A DNA stretch of 64,000 nt from Pseudarthrobacter sp. NIBRBAC000502770 (GTDB lineage Bacteria > Actinomycetota > Actinomycetes > Actinomycetales > Micrococcaceae): positions 806,001 to 870,000 of the forward strand of contig NZ_CP041198.1 of the NCBI RefSeq assembly GCF_006517815.1. The letters run 5' to 3'. The notes beneath the pieces were generated by a model. The model saw only the letters and a list, made by a program, of their open reading frames with translations. It did no database searches and had not been told where the DNA came from. A program made the translations under genes and the position numbers. Shown here in pieces: positions 26,686-35,221 of this stretch; position 1 is the stretch's first letter; every line of letters starts with the position of its first letter.

Positions 26686-28170
26686 TTGGAAACCATCCCG
26701 CACTACATCAACGGCACCCGCGTCACCGATGCCGACCGTTTCGGCCCGGTCTTCAACCCCGCCACCGGCCGGCAGGAAAAGCAGGTGGCGCTCGCCTCCG
26801 CAGCCCGGACAGAGGAGGCCATCGCGGCAGCCCGCGCCGCGCTGCCGGAATGGCGCGCCACCAGTCTGGCCAGGCGCACCACCATCTTCTTCAAGGTCCG
26901 CGAAATCCTGACCCAGCGCAAATCGGAACTCGCTGCGATCCTCACCAGCGAGCACGGCAAGGTCCTCTCCGACGCCGAAGGTGAAATTGCCCGCGGCTTG
27001 GAAAACATCGACTTCGCCACGGGCTTGTCCCACATGCTCAAAGGCGAACGCTCGGAGCAGGTCTCCAGCGGCATCGACGTCCACTCCGTCCGCCAGCCCG
27101 TTGGCGTGGTGGCGTGCATTACTCCGTTCAACTTCCCGGCCATGGTGCCGCTGTGGATGATCGGCAGCGCGCTGGCGTGCGGCAACACGGTGTTGCTGAA
27201 GCCCAGCGAGAAGGATCCGTCCGCCGCCGTCTTCATCGCCGAAGCCTTCGCCGAGGCGGGACTGCCGGCCGGCGTCCTGAACGTGGTCCAGGGGGACAAG
27301 GAAGCCGTCGACGTCCTGCTGGAGCACCCTGAGGTGAAGGCAGTCAGCTTCGTCGGCTCCACCCCCGTGGCCCAGTCCATCTACAAACGGGCTGCCGAGC
27401 ACGGCAAGCGGGTGCAGGCCCTGGGCGGCGCGAAGAACCACATGGTGGTGCTTCCCGACGCCGACCTGGACATGGCCGCCGACGCTGCGGTTTCCGCCGC
27501 CTATGGTTCCGCCGGCGAACGCTGCATGGCCGTCAGCGTCCTGGTGGCCGTCGGACACATTGCCGATGACCTGGTCAAGGCGATCTCCAGCCGCATGGCA
27601 GACCTGAAGATCGGTGCCGGCACCGATCCCGCTTCCCAGATGGGTCCCCTGATCACCGCGGAACACCGGGACCGGGTGGCGTCCTACGTCACGGGAGCCG
27701 AAGGCGAAGGTGCCACCGTGGTGGTGGACGGCAGCTCCCAGCAGTTCGACTCCGACGGGTTCTTCATCGGCGTCAGCCTGGTGGACCACGTCAAGCCGGG
27801 CATGAAGGTCTACGACGACGAGATCTTCGGCCCGGTCCTGTCGGTGGTCCGCGTGGACACCTACAGCGACGCGGTACAGCTGGTCAATGACAACCAGTTC
27901 GGCAACGGCACGGCCATCTTCACCCGCGACGGCGGGGCGGCACGGCAGTTCGAGTTCGACGTCGAGGCAGGCATGGTGGGCGTCAACGTCCCCATCCCGG
28001 TCCCGGTGGGTACGTTCTCGTTCGGCGGCTGGAAGAACTCACTGTTCGGCGACACCCACATGTACGGGCCCGACAGCATCCGGTTCTACACCCGCGGCAA
28101 GGTAGTCACCACCCGCTGGCCGGACCCGTCCACCTCTGTGATCGACCTTGGCTTCCCGCAGGTGGACTAG
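26686..28170 (+). CDS. mmsA: CoA-acylating methylmalonate-semialdehyde dehydrogenase
   Basis: Aldehyde dehydrogenase-fold enzyme (494 aa) converting methylmalonate semialdehyde with CoA and NAD+ to propionyl-CoA and CO2. The catalytic Cys is Cys280 in YGSAGERCMA, the family form with no downstream general-base Glu in the usual place: LGGAKNHMVV (246-255) replaces the classical ELGGK motif. ITPFNFPAMVPLW (145-157) is typical. Start is a TTG at 26686 with AGGAAAAGAG upstream. With mmsB it completes valine or beta-alanine/inositol-type breakdown. Confidence 0.94.
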   Translation: METIPHYINGTRVTDADRFGPVFNPATGRQEKQVALASAARTEEAIAAARAALPEWRATSLARRTTIFFKVREILTQRKSELAAILTSEHGKVLSDAEGEIARGLENIDFATGLSHMLKGERSEQVSSGIDVHSVRQPVGVVACITPFNFPAMVPLWMIGSALACGNTVLLKPSEKDPSAAVFIAEAFAEAGLPAGVLNVVQGDKEAVDVLLEHPEVKAVSFVGSTPVAQSIYKRAAEHGKRVQALGGAKNHMVVLPDADLDMAADAAVSAAYGSAGERCMAVSVLVAVGHIADDLVKAISSRMADLKIGAGTDPASQMGPLITAEHRDRVASYVTGAEGEGATVVVDGSSQQFDSDGFFIGVSLVDHVKPGMKVYDDEIFGPVLSVVRVDTYSDAVQLVNDNQFGNGTAIFTRDGGAARQFEFDVEAGMVGVNVPIPVPVGTFSFGGWKNSLFGDTHMYGPDSIRFYTRGKVVTTRWPDPSTSVIDLGFPQVD

Positions 28171-28199
28171 CCAGGTGCACTGAGCGCGACGACCAAGCA

Positions 28200-28240
28200 A
28201 CAACAGGCCGGGGACCGTCATTCGGTCCCCGGCCTGTTGT
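28200..28240. terminator. Bidirectional terminator between mmsA and the SHOCT gene
   Basis: Perfect 18-base arms ACAACAGGCCGGGGACCG (28200-28217) and its complement (28223-28240) enclose a 5-base loop. It lies in the 82-bp gap between two convergent genes. There is no long T run on either side, but the stem strength and position make a shared terminator the best reading. Confidence 0.75.
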
Positions 28241-28252
28241 GTGCAGGTGTTG

Positions 28253-28810
28253 CTAGCCGTTCATGATGTCGCCACGGCGCTTCATGTACTCCTCCATGGA
28301 CAGCTCACCGTTGCTGTACTGCTGGTCCAGTTCAGCGAGCTTCCGCGCCCGGTACCCCTGGGGAGCTGCCGGCGGCGGCGGTGCAGCCGGTCCGGAGGAG
28401 GGCTCGTGTCCATAAGGCTGCTGCCCGTAAGGCGGTTGCTGGGGCTGCTGCTGGAACGGGGGTTCCTGCCCGAATTCCTGCGACGGAGCGTCGTAACGGG
28501 GGTCCGCCATGGGCGGCTGCCCGTACTGGTAGGGCGGCAGCTGCTGGCCGCCAATGGGGCCCTGCGGCTGGCCGGGCTGGCGGAAGCCGCCGGAGAAGTA
28601 ATCCTGCTGGGTGTAGCCGTCACGCGGCTGGTTGCTCTGCGGCCCGGCGGAGCCAGGGAACTGGCCGTAGCCAGGTAACTGGTTCGGACCGGGGAACTGG
28701 CCCGGCAGGCCCTGGTCCCGGTCCCGCCGGGCCATGGAGCGCCGGTACGCCCGCATGGCCATGGGGACAACGAAGGACAGGATGATAATCCAGAAAAACA
28801 AGCTGCTCAC
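28253..28810 (-). CDS. Membrane-anchored SHOCT domain protein
   Basis: Protein of 185 aa. One N-terminal membrane segment (about 3-20, SLFFWIIILSFVVPMAM), a long Pro/Gln/Gly/Tyr-rich low-complexity middle (about 33-150) and a C-terminal SHOCT domain (about 154-182, RKLAELDQQYSNGELSMEEY) of the short kind found at the ends of many bacterial membrane proteins. Function unknown; SHOCT is thought to mediate oligomerisation. Upstream of it on the same strand lies the frameshifted SGNH hydrolase, 48 bases away. Confidence 0.85.
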   Translation of the reverse strand: MSSLFFWIIILSFVVPMAMRAYRRSMARRDRDQGLPGQFPGPNQLPGYGQFPGSAGPQSNQPRDGYTQQDYFSGGFRQPGQPQGPIGGQQLPPYQYGQPPMADPRYDAPSQEFGQEPPFQQQPQQPPYGQQPYGHEPSSGPAAPPPPAAPQGYRARKLAELDQQYSNGELSMEEYMKRRGDIMNG

Positions 28811-28858
28811 GGTGCCGCGCCTCTCGAGTGTTGTCCTTCCAGCGTAACCCCGGCAGCC

Positions 28859-29727
28859 TTACCGGCGGCTGGGTTCGGAGGTTCCCAGCGGACCCTCGCC
28901 CGAACCCATCGGAACGCCCGGTCCAAAGACGGGACCCGGCGTCGGACGTTTTGCCGTGATGCCGTCGCCGGAGGACTGGTGGCGCAGGCGGCGCAGCACC
29001 CATGGCACGAAGTATTCCCGCGCCCATACCAGGTCGCCGCTCCTTGCCTCGCGCCAGGTCCGGGGCGGCAGCGGCATAGGCTGCAGGGGTTTCAAGGAGT
29101 GCTCCACGTTGAGCGCGTCCAGCACCATGGCCGCGATGGTGTGGTGGCCCAGGGGGAGAAGTGCAGCCTGTCCTGGTCCCACATCTGCGGGTCGCTCAAC
29201 TGCCGCAGGGACCACATGTCGGCAATGACGGCGTCGTGCCGGGCCGCCACCGTCCGCAGGTTTTCGTTGTAGATGGCCACCTTGCTGCGGATCCTGCCCA
29301 GCACCGACGACCCCGTGTCCGGCCCGTTGAACAGGACCACCGTGGCGCCGCCCGTGGAAAGGATCTGGACCACGGAATCCAGTTTCTCGGCCAGCGCGTC
29401 CGGGTCCCCGCCAGGGCGGATGAGGTCGTTCCCGCCCGCGGACAAGGTGACCAGGTCAGGCTTCAGGTCAAGGGCGGGTGCCAGCTGCTGATCCACGATC
29501 TGCTGCAGCAGCCTGCCGCGGACGGCAAGGTTGGCGTAGGCGAAGTCCGGCTGGGTGCGGCCCAATTCCTCCGCAACGCGGTCGGCCCAGCCGCGGTGGC
29601 CACCGGGGCTTGAGGGTTCGGGGTCGCCGATGCCCTCGGTGAAGGAATCGCCCAGCGCCACGTACCGGGTCCAGGGATGGGAACCGGCGGGCGAAGGAGT
29701 AGTGGAAACGGCACTTGCATCAGTCAC
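28859..29727 (-). pseudogene. SGNH/GDSL hydrolase, frameshifted near the catalytic His
   Basis: The frame from 29727 encodes an SGNH hydrolase: nucleophile Ser in YVALGDSFTEGIGD (about residue 28), block III SAGGNDLIRPGG, and the start of block V, DRLHFSP, with catalytic Asp and His. After that the frame runs into unrelated residues and stops at 29092. The other frame continues the family sequence at once as LGHHTIAAMVLDALNVEH and runs to 28859. The switch lies at the run of five G's at 29152-29156 (CCCCC on the coding strand); one added base gives a continuous 289-aa protein. Either a sequencing/assembly error or a genuine mutation that removes the C-terminal 90 residues. Confidence 0.85.
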
Positions 29728-29804
29728 GGTCCTATCCTGCCTTCCGCTCCGCTGCCTACGCGAACGTAGGTTGTTACTTTCGGGTAACTGTAAGAATGGA
29801 AACC

Positions 29805-30455
29805 ATGACTGACGCCGAAGTATTTCCTGCCCCCGTTGTCCTGTGGTCCCATCCGGAAGACCAGCGCGCCGGCAAGCCGCTGCTGGTGCTCCTCCACGGC
29901 TACGGAGCCAATGAGCAGGACCTGCTCAGCCTGGCCGACATGCTGCCCGGGGACTTCGCCGTCGCGTCGCTGCGGGCGCCCATAGCCATGGGCCCCGGCT
30001 TCACCTGGTTCCCGCTGACGGCCTCGATCGAGTACTCGCTGGAACGGGTCAAGAAGGCGTCCGCGTATGTGCTGGAGTGGATCGACAGCATCCGCGCCGG
30101 GCACCCGTCCGTCACCCTGCTGGGTTTCTCCATGGGCATGGCCATGGCCACCACGCTCCTGCGCCAGCGGCCCACGGACTTCGCCGCCGTCGTCGGACTC
30201 TCAGGGTTCGTGGTGGACGCCGCCGGAGACCCCAGCTTCAGGGACGACGAACTGGACGGCACCGTGCCCATGTTCTGGGGACGGGACCAGCAGGACCCCG
30301 TGATCACCCAGGACAAGATCGAGTTCACCATGGGCTGGGTGCGCAGGCACGTCAAGCTCACCAAGGTCCTATACTCGGGCATGTGGCACGGCATCAACCA
30401 GCAGGAGATTGGGCACGTGGGGGAGTTCCTCACGCATGAGGTGCTGAACAAGTAG
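29805..30455 (+). CDS. Alpha/beta hydrolase, phospholipase/carboxylesterase family
   Basis: Serine esterase of 216 aa. Early motif LLVLLHGYGANEQDLLSLAD (about 23-42, oxyanion hole region), nucleophile elbow LLGFSMGMAMA (about 105-115), and a final catalytic His in SGMWHGINQQEIGHV. Length fits the phospholipase/carboxylesterase (YpfH-like) group. An in-frame ATG at 29796 is also possible; neither has a strong Shine-Dalgarno. TAAGAAT just ahead (29791-29797) could be a -10 element, which would make this a leaderless or near-leaderless transcript. Divergent from the SGNH hydrolase gene. Confidence 0.88.
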   Translation: MTDAEVFPAPVVLWSHPEDQRAGKPLLVLLHGYGANEQDLLSLADMLPGDFAVASLRAPIAMGPGFTWFPLTASIEYSLERVKKASAYVLEWIDSIRAGHPSVTLLGFSMGMAMATTLLRQRPTDFAAVVGLSGFVVDAAGDPSFRDDELDGTVPMFWGRDQQDPVITQDKIEFTMGWVRRHVKLTKVLYSGMWHGINQQEIGHVGEFLTHEVLNK

Positions 30456-30486
30456 AACGGACGACGGCGGCGCGGCGGCCGGGCGC

Positions 30487-30720
30487 TTAGTCCGCCGTGG
30501 GTGCCACGACCCGTATGGTCTGGCCATTGACGTCGACAGTGTCCCCGTTGTGCAGCTGCCGGCCCCGGCGGTCATCGATCTCGCCGTTGACCTTGACCAG
30601 CCCGTTTTTGATGAGCTCCGCCGCCTCCACCCCGTCCTCGACGAGATTGGCCAACTTCAGCAGCTGGCCGAGCCGGATCATGGTGTCGCGGATGGGGACG
30701 TCCTCAATGGGGTTGCTCAT
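30487..30720 (-). CDS. RNA-binding S4 domain protein
   Basis: Small protein of 77 aa consisting of one S4 RNA-binding fold: IRLGQLLKLANLVEDGVEAAELI followed by GLVKVNGEIDDRRGRQLHNGDTV, the alpha-L layout shared with RlbA/YaaA-like proteins. Probably binds rRNA or tRNA; the partner is not known. Convergent with the esterase gene (31 bases between stops) and divergent from the DMT transporter gene by 32 bases, so the two starts share a very short promoter region. Confidence 0.88.
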   Translation of the reverse strand: MSNPIEDVPIRDTMIRLGQLLKLANLVEDGVEAAELIKNGLVKVNGEIDDRRGRQLHNGDTVDVNGQTIRVVAPTAD

Positions 30721-30752
30721 AGAGCAATAATGCCTGAACTAAGGTTGATTCA

Positions 30753-31742
30753 ATGACCTCCCCTTCCCGCCTGCCGGCACTGGCGGGCCTGCCCCTGGCC
30801 GTAGGTTCAGGCCTGGCCATCCCCGTCCAGGGCCGCATCAACGGCGCCCTGGGGGCGCGCCTGAATGACGGAATTGCCGCCGCGGCCGTGAGTTTCAGCA
30901 CAGGCCTGCTGGTCATGATCCTCATTTCCCTGGTGTTGCCACGGGGCCGGGCGGGCCTGGCGGCCATCATCCCGGCCGTCCGCAGCCGCGCGTTTCCCCG
31001 CATCTATGTGGTGGCCGGCGCCATTGGAGCCCTGTTCGTCTTTGCCCAGTCCTTCACCGTCGGCATCCTCGGCGTGGCGCTGTTCACCGTGGCCACCGTC
31101 ACCGGGCAGACCGTCAGCGGCCTCGTGGTGGACCGGCTGGGCATAGGGCCGGCCGGAAAGAAGTCGGTCACCGCCATCCGGATCGTCGGCTGCGTCCTGA
31201 CCATCGCCGCCGTGGCCTGGGCGGTTTCGCCGAGGTTCAGCAGCGGCGGTTCCGGGGACGGGGCGTCCGGGTTGCTGCTTCCCCTCATACTGCCTGTGGC
31301 GGCGGGATTCCTCATGAGCTTCCAGCAGGCCATGAACGGTACCGCCACGCTCCACTACGGCACTCCCATTGCCGCCACCCTGGTGAACTTCGTGGCCGGC
31401 TGCATCGTGCTGTGGGCCGCCTTCGCCGTTAAGCTCGCCGTGGCCGGCCCCGGCAACCCGCTGCCGGGGGAGTGGTGGTACTACCTGGGCGGCCCCATGG
31501 GCTGCATCTTCATTGGGCTGGGCGCCCTGCTGGTCCGCAGCCTGGGCGTACTGGTCACCGGCCTGGGAATGATCGCGGGCCAATTGCTTGGCTCGCTGGC
31601 CCTGGACCTTGCCCTGCCCGCCCCGGGAACCGTCGTCGCGCCGGCCACCGTCCTGGGAACGCTGCTCACGCTCGGCGCGATCATCCTGGCCACCCTGCCC
31701 TGGCCCCGGGGCGCGCTTCGCAGGCAGCGGCCGGTACGCTAG
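30753..31742 (+). CDS. DMT family transporter (double YdcZ/DUF606 type)
   Basis: Membrane protein of 329 aa with about ten helices. It has two homologous halves, each with the DUF606 look: GSGLAIPVQGRINGALG in the first (about 18-34) and AAGFLMSFQQAMNGTATLHYG in the second (about 180-199). Single-unit relatives such as YdcZ are about 150 aa, so this is an internal duplication or fusion, known in actinobacteria. Substrate unknown. The ATG at 30753 is accepted though the ribosome binding site is weak (GGTTGATTC). Confidence 0.82.
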   Translation: MTSPSRLPALAGLPLAVGSGLAIPVQGRINGALGARLNDGIAAAAVSFSTGLLVMILISLVLPRGRAGLAAIIPAVRSRAFPRIYVVAGAIGALFVFAQSFTVGILGVALFTVATVTGQTVSGLVVDRLGIGPAGKKSVTAIRIVGCVLTIAAVAWAVSPRFSSGGSGDGASGLLLPLILPVAAGFLMSFQQAMNGTATLHYGTPIAATLVNFVAGCIVLWAAFAVKLAVAGPGNPLPGEWWYYLGGPMGCIFIGLGALLVRSLGVLVTGLGMIAGQLLGSLALDLALPAPGTVVAPATVLGTLLTLGAIILATLPWPRGALRRQRPVR

Positions 31743-31872
31743 GACACAAGCTTTCCCCTGATCTTCCTTCATCCGCCCCGACCCGTTGCCGCTGTGCCGC
31801 AGGCACATGGCAGCCGGGGCCTGACAACCCGCGGACCGCACCCAGCGGCCCTGTAGAAATTGGAGTTACCCC

Positions 31873-33258
31873 ATGGCAGCAAAATCCGTCCTCGACCAGG
31901 TCATTTCCCTTTCCAAACGGAGGGGCTTCGTGTTCCAGGCCGGTGAGATCTACGGAGGTTCGCGCTCTGCCTGGGACTACGGGCCCCTCGGAGCCGAACT
32001 CAAGGAAAACATCAAGCGCCAGTGGTGGCAGTCCATGGTCCGCGGCCGCGAGGACGTGGTGGGCCTGGACTCCTCGGTGATCCTGCCCCGCCAGGTATGG
32101 GAAGCATCCGGCCACGTGGAAGTCTTCTCCGATCCGCTGGTGGAGTGCCTCTCCTGCCACAAGCGCTACCGCGCTGACCACCTCGAGGAAGAATACGAGG
32201 AAAAGAAGGGCCGCCCCGCCGAGAACGGCCTGAAGGACATCGCCTGCGCCAACTGCGGCACCCGGGGCCAGTGGACCGAGCCGCAGGAGTTCTCCGGCCT
32301 GCTCAAGACCTACCTGGGACCGGTGGCCAGCGAGGAAGGCCTGCACTACCTGCGGCCCGAAACCGCGCAGGGCATCTTCGTGAACTTCAACAACGTGCTC
32401 ACCACCTCGCGGAAGAAGCCGCCGTTCGGCATCGGCCAGATCGGCAAGTCTTTCCGCAACGAGATCACGCCCGGAAACTTCATCTTCCGGACCCGCGAGT
32501 TCGAGCAGATGGAAATGGAATTCTTCGTCGAGCCCGGCACGGACGAAGAGTGGCACCAGTACTGGATGAAGGAGCGCATGGCCTGGTACACGGGCCTGGG
32601 CATCCGCGAGGAGAACCTGCGCTTCTTCGAGCACCCCAAAGAGAAGCTCAGCCACTACTCCAAGGGCACCACGGACATCGAGTACCGGTTCGGCTTCCAG
32701 GGTTCCGAGTGGGGTGAGCTGGAAGGCATCGCCAACCGCACCGACTTTGACCTCTCCACCCACGCCAAGGCCTCCGGCACGGACCTGAGCTACTTCAACC
32801 AGGCCACCAACGAGCGCTACACCCCCTACGTGATCGAGCCCGCGGCCGGCCTGACCCGGTCCTTCATGGCGTTCCTGGTGGACGCCTACACCGAAGACGA
32901 GGCCCCCAACGCCAAGGGCGGCGTGGACGTGCGCACGGTCTTGAAGCTGGACCCGCGCCTGGCCCCGGTCAAGGCCGCCGTGCTGCCTCTGAGCCGCAAC
33001 GAGGACCTGTCCCCGAAGGCCAAGGCCCTGGGCGCGCAGCTGCGGAAGAACTGGAACATCGACTTCGACGACGCCGGCGCAATCGGCCGCCGCTACCGCC
33101 GCCAGGACGAGATCGGCACCCCGTTCTGCATCACGGTGGACTTTGACACCCTCGAGGACCAGGCCGTCACCATCCGCGAGCGGGACACCATGAGCCAGGA
33201 ACGCGTCTCCCTGGACAAGGTGGAAGGCTACCTGGCGGCACGGTTGATCGGCGCCTGA
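31873..33258 (+). CDS. glyS: Glycyl-tRNA synthetase (dimeric type)
   Basis: Class II synthetase of 461 aa that charges tRNA(Gly). Motifs seen: N-terminal [26 protein letters not shown] (written here in part: [17 protein letters not shown]), motif 2 [15 protein letters not shown] (about 193-207) with the ATP-contacting Arg, [15 protein letters not shown], and motif 3 [10 protein letters not shown]; the anticodon-binding domain covers about 360-455 with zinc-like cysteine pairs at CLSCHKRY and CANCG in an earlier insert. Start ATG at 31873 follows GGAGTTACCCC. The GNAT gene begins two bases after its stop. Confidence 0.96.
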   Translation: MAAKSVLDQVISLSKRRGFVFQAGEIYGGSRSAWDYGPLGAELKENIKRQWWQSMVRGREDVVGLDSSVILPRQVWEASGHVEVFSDPLVECLSCHKRYRADHLEEEYEEKKGRPAENGLKDIACANCGTRGQWTEPQEFSGLLKTYLGPVASEEGLHYLRPETAQGIFVNFNNVLTTSRKKPPFGIGQIGKSFRNEITPGNFIFRTREFEQMEMEFFVEPGTDEEWHQYWMKERMAWYTGLGIREENLRFFEHPKEKLSHYSKGTTDIEYRFGFQGSEWGELEGIANRTDFDLSTHAKASGTDLSYFNQATNERYTPYVIEPAAGLTRSFMAFLVDAYTEDEAPNAKGGVDVRTVLKLDPRLAPVKAAVLPLSRNEDLSPKAKALGAQLRKNWNIDFDDAGAIGRRYRRQDEIGTPFCITVDFDTLEDQAVTIRERDTMSQERVSLDKVEGYLAARLIGA

Positions 33259-33260
33259 GC

Positions 33261-34298
33261 GTGGCCATCGAATACCGTGAATGGCGGGATGGCGACGACC
33301 TCGCGCTGCTGGAAATCTGGGGCGGCCCCGAGACTGCCCAGGCCCGCCAGTTCCGTGGCGCCCTGGCCGTATCCTCCAACGGAGGGAACGGCACGCCGTG
33401 GCGGCGCTGCATCGTCGCCGAGGACGTCGTTGACGGCGTCGGCATCCCGGTCGCGGCCGGCGTCGTCTATGAAGCGTCCCTGCACCCGGAACGCCTCTGG
33501 GCCTACATTGAAGTCGCCAGGGACCACCGCCGCAACGGCATCGGAGCCACCCTCCTGGCCATGCTGCGCCGCGAAGCCGGACACGCGCCGTCGGGCGTTA
33601 CCAAGCTCCGCGCCAAAGTGGAACCGGGCACGCCCGGGGCCGCATTCGCCAAAGCGGCCGGGCTGGCACCCATCCAGCGCTCCCGGCTGGTTATCGTGGA
33701 GCCCGGAGCCCTCCGGCTGCCTGTCTTCCCGGACAAGGACCACGGCGGCCGCCCCATCGATGGTGAAAACGCCGGTTCCGACATCGTCATGGACCTGGCT
33801 ACCGGCTCGGTGGAGCTGACGGACGTGGTGGGCCGGTACTACACCTCCATCCACGGCTGGGACTCTCCTGGTGTTCTGTCCGTGGGCCAGGTGCAGAAGC
33901 TCTTCCTGGATGAGCTCACCGGAGCCCACGGCGCCATCGTGCTCCGGGCCCAGCCGGAATCGGCGTTCGGCCAGGGCGTGGCACCCAGCAAGAAGGGCCG
34001 CATCCGGGCGTTCGCCGTCAGCTACGCCGCCCCTGCCGGCCCTGACGACGCACCGCAAACGGAAGTGGGCACGGGACCGGACACTCCCACGGACGTTTTC
34101 GTCGGGCACGAGCCCTCGCTTGCTGCCGACGACGCGGCCGAGGCCGTCCGGGACATGCTTGCGCTGATCGCCTACCAGCACCCCGTCATGCTGGAACTGG
34201 ACGACTCGATGGCCGCGCTGCGCGCCGCCGTCGAACCCCTCCTGGCAGGCGGCAAGGCCCGCCTGGCCGGCGCCGAGACCCTGGTGGTCTCCGACTAA
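33261..34298 (+). CDS. GNAT family N-acetyltransferase
   Basis: Protein of 345 aa. The first half is a recognisable GNAT fold with the acetyl-CoA loop region VARDHRRNGIGATLLAML (about 85-102), where R-x-x-G-I-G is the Q/RxxGxG/A motif. The second half (about 165-340) resembles a second, degenerate GNAT domain, a layout found in actinobacterial mycothiol-synthase-like proteins. GTG start at 33261, two bases after glyS, so cotranslated with it. Substrate unknown. Confidence 0.82.
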   Translation: MAIEYREWRDGDDLALLEIWGGPETAQARQFRGALAVSSNGGNGTPWRRCIVAEDVVDGVGIPVAAGVVYEASLHPERLWAYIEVARDHRRNGIGATLLAMLRREAGHAPSGVTKLRAKVEPGTPGAAFAKAAGLAPIQRSRLVIVEPGALRLPVFPDKDHGGRPIDGENAGSDIVMDLATGSVELTDVVGRYYTSIHGWDSPGVLSVGQVQKLFLDELTGAHGAIVLRAQPESAFGQGVAPSKKGRIRAFAVSYAAPAGPDDAPQTEVGTGPDTPTDVFVGHEPSLAADDAAEAVRDMLALIAYQHPVMLELDDSMAALRAAVEPLLAGGKARLAGAETLVVSD

Positions 34299-34321
34299 GC
34301 GCGCTCCCGCTTCCCAGCCGG

Positions 34322-34371
34322 GTAGCGCCAGGTGCCGTTTTGACCCCTCAAAACGGCACCTGGCGCTACCT
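34322..34371. repeat. Perfect 23-bp-arm hairpin between convergent genes
   Basis: Arms 34322-34344 (GGTAGCGCCAGGTGCCGTTT...) and 34349-34371 are perfectly complementary over 23 bases around the loop CCCC. It lies between the GNAT gene and the convergent acyltransferase gene, where a bidirectional terminator would be expected. Its inner TGCCGTTTTGA is close to TGTCGTTTTGG in the element at 7429-7493, while the outer arms differ. Confidence 0.8.
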
Positions 34372-34386
34372 GCTTGGGCTGCGATG

Positions 34387-35210
34387 CTACCTGGTGCGGG
34401 GAGCCCGACGGCGGCCCGCGGCGGCGTCGGCAGCGTCCAGCAGTTGCCGCTCGGCATCCGTGGGCGCACCACCACCCAGCCGCGCCGGCATCCACCAGGC
34501 TCCAGGCCCCGGCCGGAGCGGAAAGCCGGCGATGCAGCGGTCGATCCCCGCCTGCAGGGTGCCGCGCAAAGCTTCCGTTGCCGCCTCAACGTCAACGCCG
34601 GCCGGAAGCACCACCGGCGCGTCCACGTGGACCCGGACCGGCGCCCGCCAGCTGCGGCGGAAGGAAAAGCCGTGCCCCCGGGTCAGGATGCGGTGGGCGC
34701 CCCAGATGGATACCGGGATGACCGGAACCCCCGCCTCCGCCGCCATCCGGACAGCACCCGTGCGGCATTCGCGGACCGTGAAGCTCCTGCTGACCCCGCC
34801 TCGGGGAAAACAGCCAGGTATTCGCCTTCCCGCAGCCTGGCAACGGCAGCCGCGTAAGCGTCTGCGCGGCCCGTATATCCCACCACCACGTGGCCGCTGG
34901 CGCTGATGGCCGGGCCGGCCAGCCAGTGGTCCGCTGCGCCCTGGTGAACCAGGAACCGCAACTGGGCGCGTGCATGGCGCCACAGGAGCAGTTCCAGCAC
35001 GGCAAAATCCACATAGCCGAAGTGTGTCACGGCGAAAACGGCCCCTTTCCCGCGGACCGGCTGCCGGGATGGCCCCGTCCGCGGCCCGGGAGGGGGCAGG
35101 TGCTCCACGCCCGTGGCTCGGAGGTCCAGCTGGAGGGCCCAGCGGAGGAACTGCCCCGTGCGGACGATCAGCCGGTAGAAGCGGTCGTTGGGCGGGGGAC
35201 GCCACGTCAC
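34387..35210 (-). pseudogene. 1-acyl-sn-glycerol-3-phosphate acyltransferase-like (PlsC), frameshifted
   Basis: The first frame, from the GTG at 35210, encodes a PlsC-type N-terminus with the HX4D catalytic motif HFGYVD and then REGEYLAVFPEAG. The family sequence goes on in another frame: VSRSFTVRECRTGAVRMA, GVPVIPVSIWGAHRIL and on to the stop at 34387. The switch maps to the CCCC run at 34794-34797 (GGGG on the coding strand); one added base would give a continuous 274-aa protein. Same pattern as the SGNH gene at 28859. It follows the alpha/beta hydrolase gene by 11 bases, so both may form a lipid-modifying operon. Confidence 0.82.
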
Positions 35211-35221
35211 AGGACCGGTCC

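Noticed and set aside
25765..27789. 674-codon minus-strand frame over mmsB/mmsA
   Set aside because: Same kind of shadow; it crosses the intergenic region and both genes and has no recognisable domain.
29092..29215. Programmed -1 frameshifting in the SGNH gene
   Set aside because: A CCC codon preceded by C allows slippage, but there is no slippery heptamer or clear downstream stimulator; a lost base is simpler.
31743..31872. T-box leader before glyS
   Set aside because: No T-box core sequence or antiterminator was recognised in the 130-bp gap.
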